The notes under the pieces were generated by a model. That model was not told the DNA's origin and searched no databases. It saw only the letters and a list, made by a program, of their open reading frames with translations. A program made the position numbers and the translations under genes. Source: Pseudomonadota bacterium (lineage in GTDB: Bacteria > Pseudomonadota > Gammaproteobacteria > Steroidobacterales > Steroidobacteraceae). From it: DNA of 64,000 nucleotides. The stretch is taken from the NCBI GenBank assembly GCA_016703895.1, contig JADJBE010000003.1:62001-126000 (forward strand), written 5' to 3'. Shown piece after piece: positions 15,613 through 25,339 of this stretch (positions are counted from its first letter, which is position 1; each line of letters starts with the position of its first letter).

Positions 15613-17556
15613 ATGGGTAAGGTAATCGGCATTGATCTGGGCACGACAAACTCTTGTGTCGCGATCATGGATAGCGGCAAGCCGCGCGTGGTTGAAAACA
15701 GCGAGGGCGATCGAACCACGCCGTCCATCGTTGCGTTCACCAAGGACGACGAAGTGCTGGTGGGCCAGTCGGCCAAGCGGCAGGCGGTTACCAACCCGAC
15801 CAATCCGCTGTATGCGGTGAAGCGTCTCATCGGTCGTAAGTACGACGATGATGTCGTGCAGAAAGACGCCAAGATGGTGCCCTACACGATCGTGAAGAAC
15901 GACAACGGTGACGCTTGGGTCGAGGCGCAGGGCAAGAAGATGGCACCGCCGGAAGTCTCAGCGCGCGTCTTGATGAAAATGAAAAAGACCGCCGAGGATT
16001 TTCTGGGCGAGGAAGTGACCGAGGCCGTCATCACGGTGCCGGCTTACTTCAACGATTCGCAGCGGCAGGCGACCAAGGACGCCGGCCGTATCGCCGGCCT
16101 CAACGTCAAGCGCATCATCAACGAGCCCACTGCGGCTGCGCTGGCCTATGGGCTCGATAAAGCCGGCAAGGATCGCAAGATCGTTGTCTATGACTTGGGT
16201 GGTGGCACGTTCGACGTGTCGATCATCGAGATCGCTGACGTCGATGGCGAGCGGCAGTTCGAAGTGCTCGCCACCAATGGCGACACGTTCCTGGGCGGCG
16301 AGGACTTCGACCTCAAGATCATTAATTTCCTGGGCGACGAGTTCCTGAAGGAGTCGGGCGTCGACGTGCGCAAGGATCCGCTGGCGATGCAGCGCCTGAA
16401 AGAAGCGGCCGAGAAAGCCAAGATCGAGCTGTCATCGAGCCAGCAGACGGATATCAACCTGCCGTACATCACGGCCGATGCCTCAGGCCCTAAGCATCTC
16501 AACATTAAGCTGACGCGCGCCAAGCTGGATTCCCTGGTCGAGTCGCTGGTACAGCGCACGATGGAGCCTTGTCGCACGGCGCTCAAGGATGCGGGCCTCG
16601 GTACACAGGACATCGCTGAGGTGATTCTGGTCGGTGGTCAGACGCGCATGCCGCTGGTGCAGAAGCACGTCAAAGAGTTTTTCGGCCAGGAGCCACGCAA
16701 GGACGTGAACCCTGACGAAGCGGTGGCGGTAGGCGCCGCCATTCAGGCCGGCGTGCTCGCCGGTGAAGTCAAGGACGTGTTGCTGCTCGACGTTACGCCG
16801 CTGTCGCTGGGTATCGAGACGCTGGGTGGCGTGATGACCAAACTGATCGAGAAGAACACCACGATTCCGACCAAGGCGTCGCAGACGTTTTCAACGGCTG
16901 ATGACAACCAAACCGCAGTCACGATTCACGTTCTGCAGGGCGAGCGCGAGCGGGCGTCTGACAACAAGTTGTTAGGCAAGTTCGATCTGGCGGATATTCC
17001 GCCGGCGCCGCGCGGCATGCCGCAGGTCGAGGTCGCGTTCGACATCGATGCCAATGGCATCATGCATGTCTCGGCCAAAGACAAGGCTACTGGCAAAGAG
17101 CAGAAGATCGTCATCAAAGCCTCCTCGGGTCTGTCGGAAGATGAGATCAAGCGGATGGTGAATGACGCCGAGGCGCACGCTGAAGAGGATCGCAAGTTCC
17201 GCGAGCTGGTGGATACGCGCAATCGTGCCGATCAGCTGCTGCATAGTGTCGAGAAGTCACTGCAGGACCTCGGCGACAAGGTCGACGGAGCGGAACGGGC
17301 CAAGGTCGAGTCGGCGTTGTCTGATTTGCGCACGGCGATGAAGAGTGACGACAAGGCCGCCATCGACAAGAAGGCCGAGGCACTGGCGCAGGCTTCTGCC
17401 GCCATTGCGCAGCAAGCTTATGCTGGCGCTGAGGGAGAGGGTGCAAGCGGCGGCGAGGGCGCAACGGGTAAGGCGGGTGCGCGCACCGGTGGTCAGGACG
17501 ACAACGTCGTCGATGCTGAATTCGAAGAAGTAAAAGACGACAAGAAAGCGTCCTAA
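15613..17556 (+). CDS. dnaK: Molecular chaperone DnaK (Hsp70)
   Basis: A 647-residue Hsp70, complete and without visible frame errors. The ATPase domain (about 1-385) shows IGIDLGTTNSCVAIMD, VPAYFNDSQRQATKDAG and DLGGGTFDVSIIE. The linker DVLLLDVTPLSLGIETLGG follows, then the substrate-binding domain with TTIPTKASQTFSTADDNQ. The helical lid ends in a Gly/Ala-rich tail and VDAEFEEVKDDKK, the EEVKDKK end typical of Gram-negative DnaK. A GGAGA ribosome binding site precedes the ATG. In the 113-base gap after grpE another CTTGAAA (15515-15521) precedes only a weak -10, so a second heat-shock promoter is possible but unproven. Confidence 0.98.
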   Translation: MGKVIGIDLGTTNSCVAIMDSGKPRVVENSEGDRTTPSIVAFTKDDEVLVGQSAKRQAVTNPTNPLYAVKRLIGRKYDDDVVQKDAKMVPYTIVKNDNGDAWVEAQGKKMAPPEVSARVLMKMKKTAEDFLGEEVTEAVITVPAYFNDSQRQATKDAGRIAGLNVKRIINEPTAAALAYGLDKAGKDRKIVVYDLGGGTFDVSIIEIADVDGERQFEVLATNGDTFLGGEDFDLKIINFLGDEFLKESGVDVRKDPLAMQRLKEAAEKAKIELSSSQQTDINLPYITADASGPKHLNIKLTRAKLDSLVESLVQRTMEPCRTALKDAGLGTQDIAEVILVGGQTRMPLVQKHVKEFFGQEPRKDVNPDEAVAVGAAIQAGVLAGEVKDVLLLDVTPLSLGIETLGGVMTKLIEKNTTIPTKASQTFSTADDNQTAVTIHVLQGERERASDNKLLGKFDLADIPPAPRGMPQVEVAFDIDANGIMHVSAKDKATGKEQKIVIKASSGLSEDEIKRMVNDAEAHAEEDRKFRELVDTRNRADQLLHSVEKSLQDLGDKVDGAERAKVESALSDLRTAMKSDDKAAIDKKAEALAQASAAIAQQAYAGAEGEGASGGEGATGKAGARTGGQDDNVVDAEFEEVKDDKKAS

Positions 17557-17606
17557 GCTTCAAGGCGCTCTGCGGTAACGCGGAGCGCCATCAACCAAAG
17601 GCGCAG

Positions 17607-17639
17607 CCGCCGGGCGTATGGCATACGCTCGGCGGTTTT
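17607..17639 (+). terminator. Rho-independent terminator between dnaK and dnaJ
   Basis: The arms CCGCCG-G-GCGTAT and ATACGC-T-CGGCGG enclose loop GGC. That is 12 Watson-Crick pairs plus one G-T, followed by TTTT at 17636-17639. It ends only 18 bases before the dnaJ ATG, so it would reduce dnaJ expression relative to dnaK. Confidence 0.8.
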
Positions 17640-17657
17640 GCTGTTTGACGGGCAAGC

Positions 17658-18830
17658 ATGACCAAACGCGACTATTACAAGATTCTCGATCTGCCGCGCT
17701 CGGCCACTGAAGCCGATATCAAGAAGGCCTATCGGCGGCTCGCCATGAAGTTCCATCCAGATCGCAATCCGGATGACGCCGATGCCGAGGCAAAGTTCAA
17801 AGAAGCCAAAGAAGCCTATGAGGTACTGTCTGACGCTAATACTCGCGCAGCCTTTGATCAGCATGGACACGCGGGAGTTGACGCCTCGCGCCGTCAGGGC
17901 GGCGGCGGTGGCGGTGATGCGTTCAGCGACATCTTCGGTGATGTGTTTGGCGATATTTTTGGTGGCCAACGTCGTGGCGGTGGTGGCGGTCGCAACCAAG
18001 TCTTTCGCGGCGCTGATCTGAAGTACGATCTGGAACTGGATCTCGACAAGGCAGTGTTTGGTGCCAGCGTCGAGATCGAGGTGCAGAAGCTGTTCGAGTG
18101 CGACACCTGCGGTGGCAGTGGCGCGGCGAAGGGACACAAACCGGAGACCTGCGACACCTGCGGTGGCAATGGTCAGGTGCGTATCTCGCAGGGCTTTTTC
18201 CAATTGCAACAGACCTGTCCTCGTTGTCGTGGCACGGGCAGCGTTGTCAAGAACCCCTGCGACACCTGTCTCGGCCAAGGGCGAATCCGCCGCACCAAAC
18301 AGTTATCGGTCAAAGTACCGGCGGGCGTCGACACGGGCGACCGCATTCGTTTGAGCGGCGAGGGCGAGGCCGGGCGCAACGGTGGGCCGGCGGGTGATCT
18401 GTACGTCGAGATGCACGTGCGCGAGCACGATATCTTTGAGCGCGACGGCGAGCATTTGTCTTGTGAAGTGCCGATCAGTTTCACCACTGCGGTGTTGGGC
18501 GGAAGCGTCGAAGTGCCGACACTCGATGGGAAGGTGTCACTCAAGGTGCCCACGGAGACTCAGTCTGGCCGCGTTTTTCGGTTGCGCGACAAAGGGGTCA
18601 AGCCTGTCCGTGGTGGCCCGCGGGGCGATCTGTTCTGTCGCGTCATGGTCGAGACGCCGGTGAATCTCTCGAGCGAGCAGCGCGAGCTGCTGCGTCAGTT
18701 CGACGCGTCTTTGAGCGCCGACGGGCAGTCGCACGCACCGCGCGAAGCGAGCTTCTTCGAGGGCGTCAAACGGTTCTTTACTGGCGGCGTCGGTTGGCGG
18801 GCGCGTCCGGTTCGATCAACGCCATACTGA
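17658..18830 (+). CDS. dnaJ: Chaperone protein DnaJ (Hsp40)
   Basis: A 390-residue co-chaperone that stimulates DnaK ATP hydrolysis. The J domain (residues 3-70) has the essential HPD in MKFHPDRNPDDA. The Gly/Phe-rich linker is at about 75-115. Four zinc-binding CxxCxGxG repeats follow (CDTCGGSG, CDTCGGNG, CPRCRGTG, CDTCLGQG; about 150-215). The C-terminal substrate domain ends with EASFFEGVKRFFTG. The last 13 residues (VGWRARPVRSTPY) are not typical; the natural stop may have been lost by a small indel. The gene overlaps tail to tail with the convergent unknown gene. A terminator separates it from dnaK. Confidence 0.96.
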   Translation: MTKRDYYKILDLPRSATEADIKKAYRRLAMKFHPDRNPDDADAEAKFKEAKEAYEVLSDANTRAAFDQHGHAGVDASRRQGGGGGGDAFSDIFGDVFGDIFGGQRRGGGGGRNQVFRGADLKYDLELDLDKAVFGASVEIEVQKLFECDTCGGSGAAKGHKPETCDTCGGNGQVRISQGFFQLQQTCPRCRGTGSVVKNPCDTCLGQGRIRRTKQLSVKVPAGVDTGDRIRLSGEGEAGRNGGPAGDLYVEMHVREHDIFERDGEHLSCEVPISFTTAVLGGSVEVPTLDGKVSLKVPTETQSGRVFRLRDKGVKPVRGGPRGDLFCRVMVETPVNLSSEQRELLRQFDASLSADGQSHAPREASFFEGVKRFFTGGVGWRARPVRSTPY

Positions 18831-19760
18831 GGCGCTGCAACTCGAGCTGTTGCTGCGCCCCGCGACGAACCGCTGCTGTTGTTGCTCGGCTGACAGCGCT
18901 TGCGCGCTGCGAGTCGCGATGCGCTGGTTCAGTTCCAGTTGCCAGTCGAGCAGCGCTTTGGCGTAGCTGTGCTGGGCGCGCGCCGCCGATTCACGGGACT
19001 CGCCCTCAATTGGCGCCGCGGCGACGGGACTCGCCAAACGCATGGCATCCTGCTCCTGCTTGAGAATCCGCGCCATTTCGTCCACTTGATCGGGCTTTAG
19101 CGCGATGCGTGCCAGGTCGAGCTCCTGTACCAGCGGCGTCAGCATTGAGCGTTCCTGCAGCGTCGCGCGGTACTCAGCGAACCGTGCTGCCTTGTCAGGG
19201 CCGAGCAGTGCGGTGATGTCACTCGCCTCGGCTGTGTCGAGATCCGCGGGTCCGTCGCCGCCAAAGGTACTGGCGTCCGCAGGTTTCACACCCAGATTGC
19301 GGCCGAGAGTCGCCATCTGCCGCTGCGCCAGGATCTCGATCAACGAGTCCGCATCTGCCGGGTTGAGATCGAGACGCTTGATGAAGTCGGCATATTGCAG
19401 GCGGGCGATCATGCGGTGCTGCGCCATGTAGGGTTCGCGTCGGTCGGGGGTTGTGAGTATGTCGGCCACGAACCGACGCTCGGCCGCGGCCGCGTCGACC
19501 ACGCTGTCACCGGTTTCCGCAGCTGCCATTGACGGCAGAGCCGCGCCTACTGGCGGCAAGGGCGCCGGCTTAAACGCGGGGCTGTTCGACCAAGTCGTTA
19601 GCGTCTTCTCCAGCTCCGTCAGGCGCTGTTCGAGTTGCGAGCGCTGCTGGCGTTCCGCTGCCAGGCGTTCACCGGCCAGGTGCAACGCTTGTTGGCTGCG
19701 CCAGGCGTAGGCACCGAGCGCTAGGACGACAATCCCCAGTAATGCGACCAACATCTTCAT
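18778..19760 (-). CDS. Membrane-anchored coiled-coil protein of unknown function
   Basis: Begins MKMLVALLGIVVLALGAYAW, a single N-terminal membrane anchor. A coiled coil follows (QQRSQLEQRLTELEKTL, about residues 38-60), then a Pro/Ala linker and a mostly helical acidic region (about 90-310). I do not recognise a named family, though the layout resembles proteobacterial inner-membrane proteins with a periplasmic helical domain. The uninterrupted frame ends at 18816 in an unlikely Ser-rich tail. Restoring one missing base near 18855 (GRSNSS would become GRQQQLELQRLSMALIEPD) extends it to TAA at 18778, inside dnaJ. I give that longer span. It is adjacent to glpK on the same strand. Confidence 0.6.
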
Positions 19761-19769
19761 GCCACGAGT

Positions 19770-21287
19770 CTAAACGTTTGGCGCCGCAGGCCGCGACCAC
19801 CCGCGCGTGCGCTCGACCGCGCGCGCCCAATCGACCAGCCGTGCTTGCGCTGCAGCAGTGTCGAGCTGCGGCAGGAAGCGGCGTTCACTCTGCCAGTTGG
19901 CGGCGATCTCGTCCTGCGACGACCAGAAGTTGACGCCTAACCCCGCGAGATAGGCCGCGCCGAGCGCGGTCGTCTCAGCGTATCGTGGTCGGACCACCGG
20001 GATGCCGAGAATGTCGGCCTGAAACTGCATCAACAGGTTGTTAGCGGTGGCGCCACCATCGACCCGTAGCTCGGTGATCGGCGTACCGCTGTCTAGCTGC
20101 ATGGCCGCCAGCAGGTCAGCGCTTTGAAACGCAATACTCTCGAGCGCAGCGCGTGCGATGTGCGCGCGAGTCGTGCCGCGTGTCAGACCGAAAAACGCGC
20201 CACGCGCGTGCGGGTCCCAGTGCGGACTGCCGAGTCCGGTGAACGCGGGTACGCAATACACGCCGTCGCTGTCGGGTACGCTGGCGGCCAGTGCTTCGCT
20301 GTCGGCAGCGTGTTGCACGATCCCGAGCCCGTCGCGCAGCCACTGCACCACCGCACCGCCGACAAACACGCTGCCTTCGAGCGCGAACTGACGCTGCTGG
20401 TCGATCTGCCACGCAACAGTTGTCAGTAGTTTGTGCTGTGAGATCTGGGCGGTATCGCCGGTATTGGCAAGTAGAAAGCAACCCGTGCCATAGGTGTTCT
20501 TCGCCATGCCCGGCGCAAAGCAGGCTTGGCCGAACAAGGCCGCATGCTGGTCGCCCGCAATCCCGGTCAACGGCACAGGATGGCCGGCGATGTCTGCCAC
20601 CATGCTGGTTGCGGCGCGTGCGGTCGCTACGATGGTTGGTAGGCAGGCCGGCGGAATCTGCAACAGCCGTAGCATCTCAGGATCCCAGTCGCCCGTTTGC
20701 AGGTTGACCAGCATTGTGCGACTGGCATTGGTGGCATCGGTCACGTGCTGCCGATGGCCCGTCAGTTTGTACACCAGCCAAGAATCGACTGTGCCAAAAG
20801 CCAGCTCGCCGCGTGTTGCACGCGCGCGTGCACCCGGGATGGTATCGAGCAGCCAGGCAAGCTTGGTAGCCGAGAAGTATGGATCGAGTCGTAAACCGGT
20901 GCGGCGCACGATGTCGGGCTCAACACCCGTGGCACGCAGCAAATCGCAAGCCGCTGCGGTGCGCCGGTCCTGCCAGACAATGGCGGGCGCGACCGGTTGG
21001 CCGCTGTGGCGGTCCCAGAGGACTGTCGTCTCGCGCTGATTGGCAATACCGACGGCCGCCAGTTGTCGGGGTGACACGTCGGCCTTGGCCAGTACCGCCG
21101 CGATGGTGGCCGCTTGTGTCGACCAGATTTCGTTTGGGTCATGTTCGACCCAACCGGTTTGTGGAAACGACTGGGTCAGCTCCGCTTGCGCGCTGGCAAC
21201 AATCTCACCCGCTCGGTCGACCAGGACGGAGCGTGAACTCGTCGTGCCTTGGTCGAGCGCTAATACATAACTTGCTACCGTGACCAT
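19770..21287 (-). CDS. glpK: Glycerol kinase
   Basis: A 505-residue FGGY kinase that phosphorylates glycerol with ATP to sn-glycerol 3-phosphate. Motifs are LALDQGTTSSRSVL at the start (phosphate loop), WVEHDPNEIW, NQRETTVLWDR, IVWQDRRTA, the glycerol-binding KLTGHRQHVTDATNASRT region, GLGSPHWDPHARGAFFGLTRGT and the second FGGY signature region ELRVDGGATANNLLMQFQAD. The start at 21287 (MVTVASYVLALDQ) is chosen because the upstream in-frame residues are not conserved. It is divergent from glpD across a 98-bp gap, so one control region likely serves both. No glpF transporter or glpR is visible here. Confidence 0.95.
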   Translation of the reverse strand: MVTVASYVLALDQGTTSSRSVLVDRAGEIVASAQAELTQSFPQTGWVEHDPNEIWSTQAATIAAVLAKADVSPRQLAAVGIANQRETTVLWDRHSGQPVAPAIVWQDRRTAAACDLLRATGVEPDIVRRTGLRLDPYFSATKLAWLLDTIPGARARATRGELAFGTVDSWLVYKLTGHRQHVTDATNASRTMLVNLQTGDWDPEMLRLLQIPPACLPTIVATARAATSMVADIAGHPVPLTGIAGDQHAALFGQACFAPGMAKNTYGTGCFLLANTGDTAQISQHKLLTTVAWQIDQQRQFALEGSVFVGGAVVQWLRDGLGIVQHAADSEALAASVPDSDGVYCVPAFTGLGSPHWDPHARGAFFGLTRGTTRAHIARAALESIAFQSADLLAAMQLDSGTPITELRVDGGATANNLLMQFQADILGIPVVRPRYAETTALGAAYLAGLGVNFWSSQDEIAANWQSERRFLPQLDTAAAQARLVDWARAVERTRGWSRPAAPNV

Positions 21288-21385
21288 CGGAGCATGATGC
21301 GACGCCCGCTGCGCGCCGTAAACCGAAGTTGGCAACGGGACGCAGTTGGCTGCCGCGCCACGGCGCGTCCGGTAGAGTGCGAGCG

Positions 21386-22954
21386 ATGCAAACCGCAGCG
21401 ATTTCTCAGCCATTGCCTGCCAACGTCGACTTGCTGGTGGTGGGTGGTGGCATCAATGGTGTCGGTATCGCGCGCGATGCAGTGGGTCGTGGCCTGACGG
21501 TCGCGCTGGTGGAGCAGGATGATCTGGCGGCGCACACGTCGTCCGCCAGTACCAAGTTGATTCATGGCGGGCTGCGTTATCTCGAGCAGTATCGCTTCGC
21601 GCTGGTACGCAAGTCCCTGCAGGAGCGGCGCCTGTTGTTGGGTCTGGCACCGCACGTAATCTGGCCGATGCGCTTCGTCTTGCCCCACGACGCGCATCTG
21701 CATCCGGCATGGTTCATTCGGCTCGGCCTGTTTGTTTACGACCATCTGGCTGCGCGCGCGGGTTTGCCGGCGTCACGACTGGTGCGCCTTGGCAAACATC
21801 CGGCGGGCATGCCGCTTGATCCACGCTATCGCGTCGCGTTCGAGTACTCCGACGCTTGGGTCGACGACGCCCGGCTGGTGGTGCTCAATGCCATGGACGC
21901 GGCCGAGCGCGGCGCGAGTATTCTGACGCGGACGCGTTGCGAGGTCGCGGTGCGCGAGGGCGAGAGTTGGCGTGCAACGCTGGTGGCGGCCGATGGCGGT
22001 CGCACGCAGCTTGTCGCCCGTGCAATGGTGAACGCGACGGGTCCGTGGGCCGGACAGTTTGCGCGTGACGTCGCCACGCTCGTCGACCCACCGCAGATGC
22101 GACTCGTGCGTGGCAGTCATATCATTGTGCGGCGGCTGTTCGATCACGACTACGCCTACATTTTTCAGACGCCGGATCAGCGCATCGTGTTTGCGATCCC
22201 CTATGAGCGCGACTTTACGCTGCTGGGTACGACCGAAGTGGACGTGGGTAGCGATCCCGTGCCGGCCGCGATTTCGAGCGCCGAGATCGACTATCTTTGC
22301 GAGCTTGCCAATCGATATTTTACGCGCACGATAGCTGCGGCTGACGTGCTTGCCCACTATTCAGGCTTGCGGCCGCTGCGCACGGCTGACATCGCTGATC
22401 CCTCCAAAGTCAGCCGCGACTATTCGCTCGAACTCGACACCGCAGGCGCACCGTTGTTGTCGGTCTTCAGCGGCAAGATCACCACCTATCGACGGCTCGC
22501 CGAGGATGCCCTGCAGCAACTCGCGCCTTGGCTGCGCGCTTCCGGGAACCGTGCGAAACGCCAAGAGAACGGCGAGTTCACGGCTTGGACGCATCAGGCA
22601 CCGCTTCCTGGCGGCGACCTGCCAGCAGGTGATTTCACGACGTTTCTCGATCGTATGGCGGCGAGGTACGCCTGGTTACCTGCCGCGCTGTGCCAGCGCT
22701 ACGCGCGTGCCTACGGTACGCGGATGGTGAAGTTGTTAGACCGGGCAGACACGGTCGCCGCGCTCGGTGAGCAGGTGCTGCCTCGGCTCTATGAGCGCGA
22801 GATTGACTACCTCATCGAGCATGAATTTGCGCAGTCCGCCACCGATATACTTTGGCGACGTACGAAGCTTGGTCTGCACCTTGATGCGTCGGCGGTCGAG
22901 GTGCTCGAAGCGTGGCTATCGAAGCACGTGGTCCGTCGCAGCAGCTCGAACTAG
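21386..22954 (+). CDS. glpD: Aerobic glycerol-3-phosphate dehydrogenase
   Basis: A 522-residue FAD enzyme of the inner membrane that oxidises sn-glycerol 3-phosphate to dihydroxyacetone phosphate and reduces quinone. The N-terminal dinucleotide fold is LLVVGGGINGVGIARDAVGRGL (around residues 15-37), followed by STKLIHGGLRYLE and RLVVLNAMDA. LLGTTEVDVGSDP and HYSGLRPLRTADIADPS are typical, as is the C-terminal helical domain with YGTRMVKLLDRAD and TDILWRRTKLG. The start at 21386 (MQTAAISQ) fits known lengths. It partners the divergent glpK; together they catabolise glycerol. dapB follows after 16 bases and may share the transcript. Confidence 0.94.
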   Translation: MQTAAISQPLPANVDLLVVGGGINGVGIARDAVGRGLTVALVEQDDLAAHTSSASTKLIHGGLRYLEQYRFALVRKSLQERRLLLGLAPHVIWPMRFVLPHDAHLHPAWFIRLGLFVYDHLAARAGLPASRLVRLGKHPAGMPLDPRYRVAFEYSDAWVDDARLVVLNAMDAAERGASILTRTRCEVAVREGESWRATLVAADGGRTQLVARAMVNATGPWAGQFARDVATLVDPPQMRLVRGSHIIVRRLFDHDYAYIFQTPDQRIVFAIPYERDFTLLGTTEVDVGSDPVPAAISSAEIDYLCELANRYFTRTIAAADVLAHYSGLRPLRTADIADPSKVSRDYSLELDTAGAPLLSVFSGKITTYRRLAEDALQQLAPWLRASGNRAKRQENGEFTAWTHQAPLPGGDLPAGDFTTFLDRMAARYAWLPAALCQRYARAYGTRMVKLLDRADTVAALGEQVLPRLYEREIDYLIEHEFAQSATDILWRRTKLGLHLDASAVEVLEAWLSKHVVRRSSSN

Positions 22955-22970
22955 CGGTACACTGGTTGGT

Positions 22971-23780
22971 ATGTCTGGAAGAGTCGTGAAGATCGCACTG
23001 CTTGGCGCATCGGGGCGCATGGGGCGCAGTATTCTCGCGAATGCGCGTGAGGATACGGCCGTCGAGATTGTGGCGGCGGTCGTGTCACCCGGTAGTGATT
23101 CGCGCGGCATCGACGCGGGCACGTTGGCGGGCGGTGCGCCGCTCGGTGTGAAGTGCACGTCCGATCTTGCGGCAGCGTTGGCAACGGCGTCGGTCGCTAT
23201 TGATGTCACCCAAGCCGATCAAGTCGCCAATAATGCGGCCGCGTGCGCCGCGGCCAATGTGCCGTTGCTCGTCTGCACGACGGGACTCTCGGCAACGACG
23301 GAGCAGTCACTCATTGCCATCAGTCGCAAAGTCGCGGTGCTGGTTGCGCCGAACACGAGCATCGGCGTCGCCGTGGTCAGATCATTGGTGCGCCGCGCGG
23401 CGCAGTTGCTACCCGACTCGTTCGATATCGAGATTGTCGAAGCGCACCATAAGCACAAACTTGACGCGCCGTCGGGTACTGCCAAGGCGCTGGGCGAGGC
23501 CGCCGCGGCGGGACGTGGCGTCAAACTGGCGGACGTGCAGGTATTTGATCGAGCGGCGCAATCGGCACGGCGCGCCGGCGAGATTGGCATGGCGAGTGTC
23601 CGCGGGGGCGATATTGTCGGTACCCACACAGTTTGGTTCGCAGGTCAAGGCGAGCTGGTCACGATAAGTCATCAAGCCAGCGACCGCGGGATCTTTGCGC
23701 GAGGTGCTCTGCGTGCGGCGGCCTGGTTGGCCGGGCGCGACCCCGGCCAGTATTCTATAGATGATGTTATTGGTTTATAA
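22971..23780 (+). CDS. dapB: 4-hydroxy-tetrahydrodipicolinate reductase
   Basis: A 269-residue NAD(P)H enzyme of lysine and peptidoglycan-precursor (meso-DAP) synthesis. The N-terminal nucleotide fold is VKIALLGASGRMGRSIL. Also seen are the family's APNTSIGVAV segment and the catalytic motif EAHHKHKLDAPSGTA (about residues 157-171). The His and Lys pair and the following Gly/Thr bind the substrate. HTVWFAGQGELVTISHQASDR is close to the end. The start at 22971 (MSGRVVKIALL) lies 16 bases after glpD. In related genomes dapB sits next to dnaJ or carA; here glp genes intervene on one side. A strong hairpin lies 170 bases downstream. Confidence 0.95.
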   Translation: MSGRVVKIALLGASGRMGRSILANAREDTAVEIVAAVVSPGSDSRGIDAGTLAGGAPLGVKCTSDLAAALATASVAIDVTQADQVANNAAACAAANVPLLVCTTGLSATTEQSLIAISRKVAVLVAPNTSIGVAVVRSLVRRAAQLLPDSFDIEIVEAHHKHKLDAPSGTAKALGEAAAAGRGVKLADVQVFDRAAQSARRAGEIGMASVRGGDIVGTHTVWFAGQGELVTISHQASDRGIFARGALRAAAWLAGRDPGQYSIDDVIGL

Positions 23781-23951
23781 AACAAACGATTACATGATTT
23801 ATATATGGTAGGAAGTGAGAAGTCGGATGTAACTTGAGTTCCATTGAAAAGCGGCGGATTGTTCCAAAAACAGTCTGGATTTCGCATGGACACCCTCCCT
23901 CGCGGTTCGTAAGATTACCGCCTAATCCGAAACGGGTTAGTCCAAAACAGG

Positions 23952-23985
23952 GCGGGAGGATGTTCGCGAGAACTCCTCCCGCTTT
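23952..23985 (+). terminator. Hairpin terminator in the dapB-carA gap
   Basis: GCGGGAGGA pairs perfectly with TCCTCCCGC around an inner GTTC-GCGA-GAAC stem-loop, 13 pairs with one bulged T and a GNRA loop, followed by TTTGT. The T-tract is short, but the stem is very strong. The rest of the 373-base gap (23781-24153) is AT-rich at its left end and holds no gene I can support. Confidence 0.65.
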
Positions 23986-24153
23986 GTCCATGTAACTCCC
24001 GCATTAGGCCACCCGACAGCTCATACGGCTGCAGCGCGCTACCCGACAACGGTATCGTGCGGGGTTGACGCGCGCCTGCGCCGGCAGCGACGGCGTCGGT
24101 TGGATTTTTTTCGCAACGCGCGTGTCTTTCGAGGCGGCGCGGGGGAGTTAGGG

Positions 24154-25338
24154 GTGACGACAGCAGCGGTTCTTGCGCTCGCCGATGGTTCGATTTTCCA
24201 TGGCCGCTCGATTGGCGCCAAAGGCAACACGACTGGTGAGGTCGTCTTCAATACCGCGCTGACGGGGTATCAGGAAATTCTCACCGATCCTTCTTATGCG
24301 CGTCAGTTAGTGACGCTGACCTGCTCGCACATCGGCAATACCGGCACGACGCCCGAAGACATGGAGGCCCCGCAAGTCTTTGCCGCCGGGCTCATCATCC
24401 GCGACCTGCCGTTGCTGGCAAGCAGCTGGCGAATGAACGAATCTTTGCCGGAGTTTCTGACGGGCCATACAACGGTCGCGATTGCCGATATCGACACGCG
24501 CTGTTTGACGCGCCGGCTGCGTGAGCAAGGCGCGCAGGCGGGTTGCATCATGACCGGTGACAAAATCGACGCTGCAGCTGCGGTGCGCGCCGCCAAGAAA
24601 TTCCCTGGGCTCAAGGGCATGGACCTGGCGAAAGTCGTGAGCGTCAAGCGTTCTTATCAGTGGAACGATGGCACCATCGACCGACCTGCAGACCGGCCGC
24701 TGATCCGCGCCCATCAGCGCATGCATGTCGTCGCTTTCGATTTCGGCGTGAAGCGCAATATTCTGCGCATGCTTGCCGATCGCGGCTGCCGAATCACGGT
24801 GCTGCCGGCGCAAACGAGTGCCGCCGAAGTACTGGCGCTTGATCCGGACGGCGTCTTTCTGTCTAACGGGCCCGGTGATCCCGAACCGTGTACTTACGCG
24901 ATCGATGCCATTCGCGAGCTACTGGCAACGAATCTGCCGATTTTCGGCATCTGCCTTGGACATCAGTTGTTAGGCCTGGCGGCTGGCGCCAGCAGCGTCA
25001 AGATGAAGTTTGGACACCACGGCGCCAATCACCCGGTACAGGATCTCGGCACGGGTCGCGTGTTCATTACTAGTCAGAACCACGGCTTTGCGCTCGATGA
25101 AGCCAGTCTGCCGGACAATGTGCGCGCAACCCACCGGTCGTTGTTTGACGGTTCATTGCAAGGGATCGCGCTCGCCGACAAGCCGGCTTTTGCTTTCCAG
25201 GGCCATCCCGAGGCCAGTCCTGGGCCGCACGACATTGGCGTGTTGTTCGATCGATTCTTGGCGCTGATGTTGCAACGCTTGCAGGATCGCCTGCGGCGTC
25301 GAGGCAGTGATCGGCGCGCGGGCGGAGGTCAAGTCTGA
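24154..25338 (+). CDS. carA: Carbamoyl-phosphate synthase small subunit (glutaminase)
   Basis: A 394-residue subunit that hydrolyses glutamine and channels ammonia to CarB for pyrimidine and arginine synthesis. The N-terminal domain shows LALADGSIFHGRSIGAKG and VFNTALTGYQEILTDPSY. The class-I glutamine amidotransferase domain contains FLSNGPGDPEPC, the nucleophile Cys in GICLGHQLLGLA and the His/Glu pair in FQGHPEASPGPHD. The start at the GTG at 24154 follows GGGGGAG at a good distance; earlier in-frame codons encode a non-conserved lead. The C-terminal dozen residues are Arg-rich and variable. carB begins two bases after its stop. Confidence 0.95.
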   Translation: MTTAAVLALADGSIFHGRSIGAKGNTTGEVVFNTALTGYQEILTDPSYARQLVTLTCSHIGNTGTTPEDMEAPQVFAAGLIIRDLPLLASSWRMNESLPEFLTGHTTVAIADIDTRCLTRRLREQGAQAGCIMTGDKIDAAAAVRAAKKFPGLKGMDLAKVVSVKRSYQWNDGTIDRPADRPLIRAHQRMHVVAFDFGVKRNILRMLADRGCRITVLPAQTSAAEVLALDPDGVFLSNGPGDPEPCTYAIDAIRELLATNLPIFGICLGHQLLGLAAGASSVKMKFGHHGANHPVQDLGTGRVFITSQNHGFALDEASLPDNVRATHRSLFDGSLQGIALADKPAFAFQGHPEASPGPHDIGVLFDRFLALMLQRLQDRLRRRGSDRRAGGGQV

Positions 25339-25339
25339 G

